Below are positions 36,453-44,154 of a DNA stretch of 64,000 nt, piece after piece. Below the pieces are notes generated by a model. It ran no database searches. It saw only the letters and a list, made by a program, of their open reading frames with translations, and was not told the DNA's origin. Position numbers and translations under genes: made by a program. The DNA is from 0-14-3-00-41-53 sp041500225 (GTDB lineage Bacteria > Nitrospirota > Thermodesulfovibrionia > Thermodesulfovibrionales > SM23-35): the NCBI GenBank assembly GCA_041500225.1, contig JBGQLV010000007.1, positions 1 through 64,000 of the forward strand, written 5' to 3'. Every line of letters begins with the position of its first letter. The first letter of the stretch is position 1.

Positions 36453-36685
36453 TGCAGATCGTCACCATAAAAGAACTCTCAGAGCTTTTAAAGGTCAAAG
36501 AGAAGACCCTTTACCAATGGGCCGAGACAAGGCAAATTCCATGTCTTAAACTTAACGGCGCTCTCCGGTTCGACCTACACGATATTCAACGGTGGATTGC
36601 ATCTTGTAAAAATACCCCCTCCGGTGGTTATAATTCATTTGCTCAAACTGCCGTCGGAAGTCCCAGGAAGGGGGTGAAAGTCTAA
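36449..36685 (+). CDS. Excisionase-like HTH protein (MerR/HTH_17 type)
   Basis: A 78-residue DNA-binding protein with ITIKELSELLKVKEKTLYQWAETRQIPCLKLNGALRFDLHDIQRWI-like spacing (here VTIKELSELLKVKEKTLYQW). The fold fits Xis-type excision helpers. Its TAA overlaps the integrase start (TAATG). Confidence 0.75.
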   Translation: MMQIVTIKELSELLKVKEKTLYQWAETRQIPCLKLNGALRFDLHDIQRWIASCKNTPSGGYNSFAQTAVGSPRKGVKV

Positions 36686-37755
36686 TGGGAATTTACCGAC
36701 GCGGTAAAACGTATTGGATGTCAATTATAATGCCTGGAAGAGGGCAAATTAGACAGTCCACACGCACAGAAAACAGGAAACTTGCGGAAAAGATTTACGG
36801 GAAAATGTTGACTGACTTGGAAGAAGGAAGATGGTTTGAAAATCAAGCTAAGAGAAAGACACTAAAAGAGATGCTCGATAGATACGAAAAAGAATACACT
36901 GATTCTAAAACTTACTACTCGAAGGCCCGGGATAAATCCATTTTCAAAAATCTCTATGCTTTCCTTGGCGAGGACGCATCCCTTCAGGAGGTTGAAACAC
37001 TGATAGGCGGATACGAACAGCACAGAAGGGCGGAAGGTGCAAAGCCTGCGACTGTCATTAAGGAGCTCGGTCTTCTACGGCGGGTCTTCAACGTAGCTCG
37101 TAAACAATGGAAATGGAAGATGCAGAATCCGATATCGGAGATCGAAATGCCAAAGGTTAGCAATGAGCGGGTGAGGTATCTTTCGGAGTCTGAATATATT
37201 GCCCTTTTCGAAGCTCTCGATAAGGTGTCAGAGAAATGGCTTAAGCCCTGTGTCACTATCGCGATTGATACAGGACTTAGGCTTTCGAATATCTGTAACC
37301 TTCAATGGTCTGAGGTCAATCTTTTTAGTCGATTGATCATCATTGCTGCAGTTAGTATGAAAAATGATGAACATCTCGGTATCCCTCTCACTGAGAGAGC
37401 CAGTCAGACCTTCAGGGAGCTTCAGAGAGTAAGAGCAATATCAGATCATGTCTTTCACGACAACGGGCAAAAGATTTACCCTGTGAAAGTCCAGAGGGCA
37501 TTCAAGAAAGCTCTCAGTTCAACAAAGATCGTTAATTTTCACTTTCATGATCTGAGACATACCTTTGCATCAAGGCTTGTTCAGTCAGGCGTAGACATTT
37601 ATGCGGTGCAAAAACTCTTAGGGCATAAGGACGGGAGAATGACAAAAAGATACGCTCACCTGAACGTCGATAACCTCAGAGAAGCGGTGGCGAAACTTGA
37701 ATCTATCACAAATCTATCACAGTCAAAGGAAATCAAGGATGCAATATCGCTGTAA
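36685..37755 (+). CDS. Tyrosine integrase
   Basis: A 356-residue phage-type recombinase that inserts the element into tRNA-Glu. Catalytic residues are visible: Arg in TGLRLSNIC, His and Arg in HDLRHTF, His in LLGHKD, Tyr in KRYAHL. An N-terminal arm-binding segment precedes a core-binding SAM-like domain (YSKARDKSIFKNLYAFLGEDASLQEVE). The 3' end of the gene carries two arm-type repeats, and the stop lies 2 bases before the right att repeat. Confidence 0.95.
   Translation: MGIYRRGKTYWMSIIMPGRGQIRQSTRTENRKLAEKIYGKMLTDLEEGRWFENQAKRKTLKEMLDRYEKEYTDSKTYYSKARDKSIFKNLYAFLGEDASLQEVETLIGGYEQHRRAEGAKPATVIKELGLLRRVFNVARKQWKWKMQNPISEIEMPKVSNERVRYLSESEYIALFEALDKVSEKWLKPCVTIAIDTGLRLSNICNLQWSEVNLFSRLIIIAAVSMKNDEHLGIPLTERASQTFRELQRVRAISDHVFHDNGQKIYPVKVQRAFKKALSSTKIVNFHFHDLRHTFASRLVQSGVDIYAVQKLLGHKDGRMTKRYAHLNVDNLREAVAKLESITNLSQSKEIKDAISL
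37702..37721. repeat. Phased direct repeats, probable integrase arm sites (right)
   Basis: Two copies of TCTATCACA start at 37702 and 37713, 11 bases apart, inside the last codons of the integrase. They match the left set (27374, 27385, 27396). Confidence 0.6.
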
Positions 37756-37757
37756 AC

Positions 37758-37813
37758 CCTTGATTTTATTGGCGGTCCCAACGGGAGTCGAACCCGTGTT
37801 TTAGCCTTGAGAG
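37758..37813. repeat. att site, right (overlaps tRNA-Glu)
   Basis: Second copy of the 56-bp repeat, one base different (37787 against 27219). It covers the tRNA-Glu 3' half from the anticodon loop through the CCA plus 12 bases beyond it. Confidence 0.92.
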
Positions 37814-37845
37814 GGCCACGTCCTGGGCCTCTAGACGATGGGACC
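37770..37845 (-). tRNA. tRNA-Glu (anticodon CTC)
   Basis: Acceptor GGTCCCA pairs with TGGGACC; D-arm, T-arm GTTCGACTC and encoded CCA are present. The anticodon loop reads CTCTCAA, giving CTC (Glu). Integration site of the element: its 3' half is duplicated at 27190. Confidence 0.93.
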
Positions 37846-37850
37846 GTGTT

Positions 37851-37924
37851 TGGCTGGGGAGAGAGGATTCGAACCCCTGTAAGCAGATCCAGAGCCTGCC
37901 GTCCTACCACTGGACGACTCCCCA
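37851..37924 (-). tRNA. tRNA-Gln (anticodon CTG)
   Basis: Acceptor TGGGGAG pairs with CTCCCCA; T-loop GTTCGAATC and encoded CCA present. The anticodon loop reads CTCTGGA, giving CTG (Gln). It lies 5 bases upstream of tRNA-Glu and both are likely processed from one transcript. Confidence 0.93.
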
Positions 37925-37958
37925 AAAAGCAATATTTTCAATGATTTACAGAAGTTTT

Positions 37959-37988
37959 AATATATCATAAATCTTTTAAACCCGTCAA
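37959..37988 (-). promoter_or_regulatory. Promoter of the tRNA-Gln/tRNA-Glu unit
   Basis: On the minus strand TTGACG (37988-37983) and TATATT (37964-37959) are separated by 18 bases, about 34 bases before the tRNA-Gln 5' end. Confidence 0.7.
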
Positions 37989-38060
37989 TTAACTACTCAT
38001 TTTTAAGCAACATTTGTGAGAATAGAATAATCTATTGGCTTGACAGAGTGGTGTATATCC

Positions 38061-38089
38061 TTGACATAAAGTCATACATAAATTAAATT
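38061..38089 (+). promoter_or_regulatory. tpiA promoter, probably leaderless
   Basis: TTGACA (38061-38066) and TAAATT (38084-38089) are 17 bases apart. The expected start of transcription is the A of the tpiA ATG at 38096. No SD precedes tpiA. A second TTGACA lies at 38040. Confidence 0.6.
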
Positions 38090-38095
38090 ATCTAA

Positions 38096-38842
38096 ATGCG
38101 AAAGCCATTTATAGCTGCAAACTGGAAAATGAATAAGACTATATCTGAGACACTGGAGTTTATATATAATTTTATTCCTGAAGTAAAAGATACGTCAGAT
38201 GTTGATATTGTCTTAGCGCCGCCTTTTACTTCCTTGACAGCAGCAGCAGAAAAACTTGAGGGTACCAATGTCACGCTTGCTGCACAGGATGTTTTCTATG
38301 AAGAAAAAGGTGCATATACAGGTGAAGTCTCTCCTTTAATGCTTATTGATATTGGCTGTAAATATGTTATTGTCGGCCATTCTGAAAGAAGACAGTATTT
38401 TAATGAGACTGACGGGATTGTAAATAAAAAAATCAAAGCTGCAAAAAAAGCCGGCCTCGGTATTATTTTCTGCATGGGAGAATCTCTCAAAGAAAGAGAG
38501 GCAGGAAAAACATTTGATGTCTTACAGAGGGAGATTGAGGAAGGGCTTAACGGGATTGGTCCAGAGGATATAGTGGTAGCCTACGAGCCTATATGGGCTA
38601 TAGGCACAGGAAAAACAGCAACATCTGAACAGGCGCAGGAGGCCCATGCCTATATTAGAAAGAGGCTTAATATTTTATATGGCAATAAAGCCGATGATTT
38701 TTGTATAATATATGGCGGTAGTGTTACGCCTGAGAATGTAGATTCCCTGATGGCTTGTAAGGATGTAGATGGTGCGCTTGTTGGCGGTGCAAGCCTGAAG
38801 GTTGATAGCTTAATAAGAATAGTTAAATTCAGGAAGGAATGA
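38096..38842 (+). CDS. tpiA: Triosephosphate isomerase
   Basis: Interconverts dihydroxyacetone phosphate and glyceraldehyde-3-phosphate. 248 residues, TIM barrel. N-terminal FIAANWKMNKT with Asn and Lys, catalytic His in VIVGHSERRQYF, catalytic Glu in YEPIWAIGTGKTA, and GGSV near the end. The start matches the family and no SD is present. The stop overlaps the secG start. Confidence 0.97.
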   Translation: MRKPFIAANWKMNKTISETLEFIYNFIPEVKDTSDVDIVLAPPFTSLTAAAEKLEGTNVTLAAQDVFYEEKGAYTGEVSPLMLIDIGCKYVIVGHSERRQYFNETDGIVNKKIKAAKKAGLGIIFCMGESLKEREAGKTFDVLQREIEEGLNGIGPEDIVVAYEPIWAIGTGKTATSEQAQEAHAYIRKRLNILYGNKADDFCIIYGGSVTPENVDSLMACKDVDGALVGGASLKVDSLIRIVKFRKE

Positions 38843-39243
38843 TGACAACACTTTTAATTATTATTCATGTTATTGTCTCTTTGTTCCTTATCGCTGTAGT
38901 CCTTCTTCAAAGCGGTAAGGGAGCTGAACTCGGTGCAGCCTTTGGCGGAGGGTCGAGTCACACGCTTTTCGGGAGCCGCGGTGCTGCAACATTCCTAAAC
39001 AAAATGACAACAGTTGCCGCAGTTGTTTTTATGATTACATCCCTTACATTAGCGGTCGTTACTTCCAAAGGCGGGTCTGTTGTTAAAAAGACACCTGTAA
39101 CAGAAGGAACGAAGTCAATCCCAGCGCCGTCTGGTCCAATTCAGGGTGGTGGTGTACAGCCTTCAGCCAAGCCGGCTCAGCAGCAAGTCCCACAAACACA
39201 GCAGCAGAAAATACCACAACCGCAACAAACTCCTACAAAGTAA
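38839..39243 (+). CDS. secG: Preprotein translocase subunit SecG
   Basis: Sec translocon accessory subunit. Two membrane helices (residues about 4-24 and 52-72) flank the conserved GAELGAAFGGGSSHTLFGSRGAATFLNKMT. The C-terminal tail is rich in Pro and Gln (QQQVPQTQQQ). Coupled to tpiA by overlap, as in many bacteria. Confidence 0.93.
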   Translation: MMTTLLIIIHVIVSLFLIAVVLLQSGKGAELGAAFGGGSSHTLFGSRGAATFLNKMTTVAAVVFMITSLTLAVVTSKGGSVVKKTPVTEGTKSIPAPSGPIQGGGVQPSAKPAQQQVPQTQQQKIPQPQQTPTK

Positions 39244-39251
39244 TCATCTGT

Positions 39252-39357
39252 TGTCATTCCTGCGGAGGCAGGAATCCAGAAAGAACAAAGAAACCTGGAT
39301 TCCGCATCTCGATGCGAGTCTTCGCTGAGAGTCGCTCCGACAAGTGCGGAATGACAA
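39252..39357. repeat. REP-like repeat, copy A
   Basis: Begins TGTCATTCCTGCG and ends GCGGAATGACAA, an overall inverted repeat, with an inner CTCGATGCGAG...CTGAGAGTCGC core. A nearly identical copy lies at 48192-48295 and a related core sits inside tonB (44628). Confidence 0.85.
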
Positions 39358-39416
39358 ACTTATTCCTGGGCTGTCTATGTTCAGGATGACAGAGAGAAGA
39401 CTTTTGCAAAAGACTC

Positions 39417-40199
39417 TTATGGATATTTAAGTTGAAGCCTCTGTACTGCGGTAGACTTTCCTGTTTTTTCATCAATTTCAATAACAATGGCAGAAAAAAT
39501 GCCTTCACCCTTTGCTGTTTCAAATCGCATGGGAATATTTGTTAAAAATCGCTGTATAATCTGTTCTATTTCGATACCTATAACAGAGTTGTACGGACCA
39601 GTCATTCCCACATCTGTTATGTAGGCTGTCCCGCCCGGCAATATCTTTTCGTCGGCAGTCTGGACATGTGTATGAGTTCCAATAACAGCACTCACCTTAC
39701 CATCCACAAAATATCCGAATGCGATTTTCTCTGAGGTTGCCTCTGCATGAAAATCAACGATAATCATCTTGGTTGAACTGCTCAGCTTTTCTACCTCTTC
39801 TTTGCCTGTTCTGAAGGGGCAGTCAATATTTGACATGAAGACACGTCCGGATATATTAATTACTGCTACCTTTTCGCCGTTGGGGAGAGAATAAAGTATA
39901 CTTCCATATCCAGGCACTCCTGGAGGATAGTTTATTGGTCTGAGAACCCTGTCTTCTTTTGAGATTTGTGTAATAAACTCCTTCTTATCCCATACATGAT
40001 TCCCAGTAGTAATTATATGGACTCCAAGGCTTAAAATCTCAGAGACTATATTTTCTGTTAGACCAAACCCTCCTGCTGCATTTTCACCGTTTGCAATTAC
40101 AAGATCTATCTTGTATCTGTTGACAATAGTCGGAAGCAACGCCTTTGTTGCGACTCTGCCTACTTTACCTACTATGTCACCGATAAAAAGAACCTTCAT
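39417..40199 (-). CDS. ymdB: YmdB-family metallophosphoesterase (TIGR00282)
   Basis: A 260-residue calcineurin-like phosphoesterase acting on cyclic or 2',3'-phosphates in known members. Motifs MKVLFIGDIVGKVGR, ANGENAAGGFG, TTGNHVWDKKE, DFHAEATSEK and GTHTHVQTADE. Directly follows rny (6-base gap), a standard pair. Confidence 0.92.
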   Translation of the reverse strand: MKVLFIGDIVGKVGRVATKALLPTIVNRYKIDLVIANGENAAGGFGLTENIVSEILSLGVHIITTGNHVWDKKEFITQISKEDRVLRPINYPPGVPGYGSILYSLPNGEKVAVINISGRVFMSNIDCPFRTGKEEVEKLSSSTKMIIVDFHAEATSEKIAFGYFVDGKVSAVIGTHTHVQTADEKILPGGTAYITDVGMTGPYNSVIGIEIEQIIQRFLTNIPMRFETAKGEGIFSAIVIEIDEKTGKSTAVQRLQLKYP

Positions 40200-40205
40200 C
40201 TTACT

Positions 40206-41768
40206 TTATTTAGCATATTCCACATATCTTGATTCTCTTATAACGGTAACCTTTATCTGGCCTGGATATGTCATCTCTGCCTCTATTTTTTTGGCAAGCT
40301 CCCTTGACATCATAGATGACATGTCATCACTCACATCATCTGGCTTTACTATTATTCTTATTTCTCTTCCAGCCTGGATTGCATAACATTTATCAACACC
40401 TTTATATGAGAGGGCCAACTGCTCAAGTTTCTCAAGGCGTTTAAGATAGTTCTCTATGCTCTCCCTTCTGACGCCTGGACGCGCAGCTGACAGGGCATCA
40501 GCAGCAGCTATAAGGGCAGCCTCAACAGTTGCAGGATCTCCTTCTCCGTGATGTACTAATATAGCATTTATTACCTTCTGATTCTCTCCGTACTTCTTAG
40601 CGATGTTTGCACCAATCTCCTGGTGTGACCCTTCTACTTCATGATCTACTGCCTTTCCAATATCATGTAAGATGCCTGCCCTCTTTGCAAGTTTAATATC
40701 CACTCTGAGTTCACCGGCCATCATACCTGAGAGGTATGCTACTTCCCTCGAATGCTGAAGTACGTTTTGGCCATATGATGTCCTGTATTTCAGCCTTCCA
40801 AGAAGCTTTATCAGTTCCGGATGTATACCTGAAAGCCCGAAGTCAAAAACAGCCTTTTCGCCTTCTTCCCTGATAAGTGTCTCAACATCTTTTTTAACCT
40901 TTTCGACTATCTCCTCGATTCTCGTAGGATGGATCCTTCCGTCTGTTATCAGCCGTTCAAGTGAAAGTCTTGCAATTTCACGCCTGACAGGGTCGAAGGC
41001 AGAGAGCGTTACCATTTCCGGCGTATCGTCTACAATCAGGTCAACACCTGTTGCAGCCTCAAGTGCTCTTATATTTCTACCCTCCCTGCCGATTATTCTT
41101 CCCTTCATCTCGTCATTCGGGAGGGTCACAGCACTTACGGTTGCATCTGCAACATAGTCACTTGAGTATCTCTGTATAGAAAAACCTATTATTTCTTTTG
41201 CCTTTTTCTCTGCACTTTCTCTTACCTCGTCTTCTATTTTTTTAGCGAGTTTTGCAGCCTCAAACCTCGATTCTTCTTCTATTTTTCTTAAAAGTTCCTG
41301 TTTTGCCTCTTCTGAACTTAATCCTGATATCTTTTCAAGAAGTTGTGTATGGTCTTTTATCAACTTGTTGTAATGGGCTTCCTTATCCTGAATAATGCGT
41401 TCCTTTGAGGTAAAGTCTTTTTCTCTTTTAGTTAATTCCTGTTCTCTTTTTTCGTTCTGCTCTAGCTTTCTTTCAATGTTTTCTTCTTTCTGCCTTAGCC
41501 TTCTATCGAGGTGGTTTAGTTCGGTACGTCTTTCCCTTATCTCCTTCTCAGCCTCTGCTTTGGCTTGATAAACAACATCTTTAGCCTCTATAAGTGCCTC
41601 TTTCTTTATCCTCTCTACCTCTCTCTGCGCCTCCTCAATTATCTTTGTTTTTTCTTTTTCTATAGCAATTTTCTTGCTTCTGAGATTTGCCCTGGAGATA
41701 AGAGTCAAGACTAACCCTGCGGCAAGCCCTGCAAATATGGCTATTATTAAATACGCTGACTGATTCAT
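40206..41768 (-). CDS. rny: Ribonuclease Y
   Basis: Membrane-anchored endoribonuclease for mRNA turnover. 520 residues: N-terminal TM helix, long coiled coil (about 30-200), KH domain with GREGRNIRALEAATGVDLIVDD, and HD domain with GILHDIGKAVDHE carrying the metal residues. Upstream on the same strand lies the 6S-like RNA. Confidence 0.96.
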   Translation of the reverse strand: MNQSAYLIIAIFAGLAAGLVLTLISRANLRSKKIAIEKEKTKIIEEAQREVERIKKEALIEAKDVVYQAKAEAEKEIRERRTELNHLDRRLRQKEENIERKLEQNEKREQELTKREKDFTSKERIIQDKEAHYNKLIKDHTQLLEKISGLSSEEAKQELLRKIEEESRFEAAKLAKKIEDEVRESAEKKAKEIIGFSIQRYSSDYVADATVSAVTLPNDEMKGRIIGREGRNIRALEAATGVDLIVDDTPEMVTLSAFDPVRREIARLSLERLITDGRIHPTRIEEIVEKVKKDVETLIREEGEKAVFDFGLSGIHPELIKLLGRLKYRTSYGQNVLQHSREVAYLSGMMAGELRVDIKLAKRAGILHDIGKAVDHEVEGSHQEIGANIAKKYGENQKVINAILVHHGEGDPATVEAALIAAADALSAARPGVRRESIENYLKRLEKLEQLALSYKGVDKCYAIQAGREIRIIVKPDDVSDDMSSMMSRELAKKIEAEMTYPGQIKVTVIRESRYVEYAK

Positions 41769-42020
41769 TTTATGATAAACCCCCTTTCTCTATTTTCCCT
41801 AAGTTAAATAAAGGGATTCCTTTGTGAAGCATAAAAAGCTTCTTTCTTGGAATTTTGTTTAAAGTGGCTGGGTTATGACTTCAATGAGACTTTTGGAGGT
41901 GAGAAATATTTAATTGTGAAGATAATTTTCCCTATACGCTCTATCATATAATTATTTATAATCCTCCGTGAAGCTAAAAAAGTCATAATAACCAACCGCA
42001 TAATATTTAATTAGAATAAA

Positions 42021-42196
42021 CCCACCCTGCCGTGTAAGGGAGATTAGATCCGCCTATAAAATAGGTGGGTGCCTTGAAGGAGACTTTAGGCTTTCCCGCA
42101 ATTTGCATGCGGGACATGCACACCGACTCCTTACTCAGGCTCCCAAAAGATCTAATTTGCCGGATCAACTTTTCCTCTTATCACCAACAGGGTAGG
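42021..42196 (-). ncRNA. ssrS: Probable 6S RNA (SsrS)
   Basis: A minus-strand RNA of about 176 bases closes with CCTACCCTG/CAGGGTGGG and folds as a long rod: ATTAGATC/GATCTAAT, GCCT/AGGC, AAGGAG/CTCCTT and an apical TCCCGC/GCGGGA, with unpaired bulges in the middle. Size, rod shape and position just upstream of rny fit 6S RNA, which binds sigma-70 RNA polymerase. The remaining parts of the 41769-42502 gap are AT-rich and show nothing else. Confidence 0.55.
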
Positions 42197-42502
42197 CAGT
42201 TAAACTAAATTTTCAGCTATGTCCTCCTGTGGGTGTCTTTATTCATTTTTAGAATAAAATAAAATTGTACCTTTTAGCAAGAGAAAATTTCTTTGGATAA
42301 GGGACGCTTAGAAAGGACTCTTAATTTTATTTGTATTTATCCCCGGAAAAACGATTGGTTTACAAGTATCACAGGATATTTTACTTTGGAATATTTTGGT
42401 GAGATCAAAATAGAATTTCATCGCCTTATATTTTTATATTTTATAATTAATTCAGATTGTTATATGTAAAACTTAAAGAATATCTTAAGGAAAATTATTA
42501 TT

Positions 42503-43141
42503 CTAAGGGCTATTTTTTGGTATAACGTACGTGCAGGAAGAATTTCCTTCGGCCATGCATTGCTGGCGCTTTACATCCTTTCCAAGAAGGTCCTTATAAA
42601 TCTGTAGTTCATATCTGCATGCCTCTTTAAACTCCGACGCAATCTTATAAATGGGGCAATTGGATTGTTTTAGACTATAATTATTGTCAGTCTCATCAAG
42701 GTCAACTAAATATCCCTCTGATTCAAGGATATCCTTGAGCCCGTAGACCTTTTCTTGAAGGCCTTTCTTATCTGAGAGGGCTTCTTTAGTGTCTTTAAGG
42801 AGTCTGTTTTTACGCCACTTGAATATATCATCTATTTTATCTCGGCCCTCATTTTTTTCAATGTCTTTAAACATATTTATGATAAATTTGTGATATGCCT
42901 TAGGGAAGATATCGTCAGCCTTCTCGGTAAGCTTATAAAGGAAAGCCGGTCTGCCAATACCCTGTTTTTTTGTAGCATAATCTATAAGGCCTCTTCTTTC
43001 AAGTGATAGAAGGTGTTGCCTTATCCCCATCGAGGTTATATCCAACTCTCTGCTCAGGTCATCAATGGGCATGGGACCTTTCTTTTTGAGAAGCATTATT
43101 ATTTTTTCCCGTGTGGGGTTTTCATTAAGGACAGACCACAT
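42503..43141 (-). CDS. HTH transcriptional regulator with Fe-S-type cysteines (SufR-like)
   Basis: Winged-helix N terminus (MWSVLNENPTREKIIMLLKKKG...ELDITSMGIRQHLLSLERRGLI) like SufR/DeoR-type regulators. The C terminus has four cysteines (CPIYKIASEFKEAC, then QQC and SSC), the pattern CX12CX19CX7C expected for an iron-sulphur ligand set. It would sense Fe-S status. Start taken at 43141; an upstream ATG at 43201 adds 20 hydrophobic residues. The gene is divergent from an alpha/beta hydrolase. Confidence 0.75.
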   Translation of the reverse strand: MWSVLNENPTREKIIMLLKKKGPMPIDDLSRELDITSMGIRQHLLSLERRGLIDYATKKQGIGRPAFLYKLTEKADDIFPKAYHKFIINMFKDIEKNEGRDKIDDIFKWRKNRLLKDTKEALSDKKGLQEKVYGLKDILESEGYLVDLDETDNNYSLKQSNCPIYKIASEFKEACRYELQIYKDLLGKDVKRQQCMAEGNSSCTYVIPKNSP

Positions 43142-43151
43142 ATTGAAAAAA

Positions 43152-43226
43152 TATAGCATAAATAGAAGTTTTTGTAAATAATTTTTTATAAAAAGTATCA
43201 TTTTTGAAGGTTTGGGTATAGCATAA
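43152..43226. promoter_or_regulatory. Paired operator-like repeats in the divergent promoter
   Basis: TATAGCATAA occurs at 43152-43161 and 43217-43226. The first overlaps a minus-strand TATATT -10 for the regulator, the second overlaps a plus-strand CATAAT -10 for the hydrolase. A regulator binding both would control both genes. Both genes lack SDs and may be leaderless. Confidence 0.45.
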
Positions 43227-43233
43227 TATATTT

Positions 43234-44154
43234 ATGAATTTAGATACGGTGCTATATAAAGGAAGCGATGATAAACCCGCTGTTATATTTATACACGGCC
43301 TTGGCATGGATAAGGATATATGGATAAATCCTTCCAATTCCCGGATTCTCGGTGGAATGTTCCCTTTAAAAATCCTCCTGAGTGAAAGGATTTCAGGAGA
43401 TCAAACAGAAGGTATCCAAACACTCTTTGATGACCTTAGATTCCGGGATTACAGCGTGATTACATGGAGTCAGAGAAGGCCTGCAGGGCCTATCGATTCT
43501 GTGGTCATAGAATTAGCTGAAATGGTAAAGATCGCTCGTCAGATGACGAAAGCTGGGGTTATCCTTATCGGCCACAGCAGGGGAGGGCTTGCCGGAAGGA
43601 AATATCTCTTAAGGGAAGATATGTCCATTAGAGGTCTCATAACAATCTCTACTCCTCATAAAGGGAGCAATGTAGCTAAAATTGCCAAGTATTTCACTCC
43701 GCTTGTATCTATGCTCAATCCTTTTATTCCTGTTGGAGAAAAAGGCGCATTGTCCTTTGCAATGAAGAGGATTTTTGAATTTCTTAAAAGCAGGGCGCTT
43801 AAAGAGCTCCTGCCGGAGTCAAGATTTATTAAGTCCTTAAAAGACGGGCCGCTTGAATGGGTATGTTATACCTCAGTAGGAGGCACAAACCCGACACTTT
43901 TCAGAATTTTTAATGTATCCTTCCCCGATGTTTTCGAGAAGATAATCCCTGAAAATCTTTATCCCGAAGATATAAAGAAAGGTAAAGGAGATGGGCTGGT
44001 ATCTGCAGAGAGTTCAAATATCCCCTGGTGTAACGAGCACTACAATTTTGAGCTTAACCATGCAGAGATATTGTTTGATGAAGGGGTAAGAGGTATGCTG
44101 CTAAAAGCAATAGATAGGGTATGTTCTTTTAGCGAGATGAGCTATAGTCCATAA
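43234..44154 (+). CDS. Alpha/beta hydrolase, lipase-like
   Basis: A 306-residue esterase/lipase-fold protein. Oxyanion region IFIHGLGMDKDIW, nucleophile Ser in GHSRGGLAGR, and a C-terminal His (HAEIL). No signal peptide. Divergent from the Fe-S regulator and likely co-regulated with it. Its end overlaps the convergent tonB gene by 26 bases. Substrate unknown. Confidence 0.85.
   Translation: MNLDTVLYKGSDDKPAVIFIHGLGMDKDIWINPSNSRILGGMFPLKILLSERISGDQTEGIQTLFDDLRFRDYSVITWSQRRPAGPIDSVVIELAEMVKIARQMTKAGVILIGHSRGGLAGRKYLLREDMSIRGLITISTPHKGSNVAKIAKYFTPLVSMLNPFIPVGEKGALSFAMKRIFEFLKSRALKELLPESRFIKSLKDGPLEWVCYTSVGGTNPTLFRIFNVSFPDVFEKIIPENLYPEDIKKGKGDGLVSAESSNIPWCNEHYNFELNHAEILFDEGVRGMLLKAIDRVCSFSEMSYSP

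Larger units (their letters stand above)
27190..37813. mobile_element. Integrative element in tRNA-Glu(CTC), about 10.6 kb
   Basis: Bounded by a 56-bp direct repeat with one mismatch (27190-27245 and 37758-37813) that is the 3' half of tRNA-Glu plus 14 flanking bases. The intact tRNA is on the integrase side and a truncated copy on the other, as in tRNA-targeting integration. It holds a tyrosine integrase, excisionase-like HTH, sigma-like protein, primase-polymerase, AbrB-like protein, serine recombinase and cargo. No capsid, terminase or conjugation gene is visible, so it may be a phage-satellite-like or mobilisable element that relies on a helper. Confidence 0.9.

Noticed and set aside
27190..37813. 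CRISPR array in the element
   Set aside because: The only regular repeats are the 9-base integrase sites and the att copies; no array of spacers was found in the window.
37800..37925. Coding frame over the tRNA genes
   Set aside because: It is antisense or sense to two clear tRNAs with encoded CCA.
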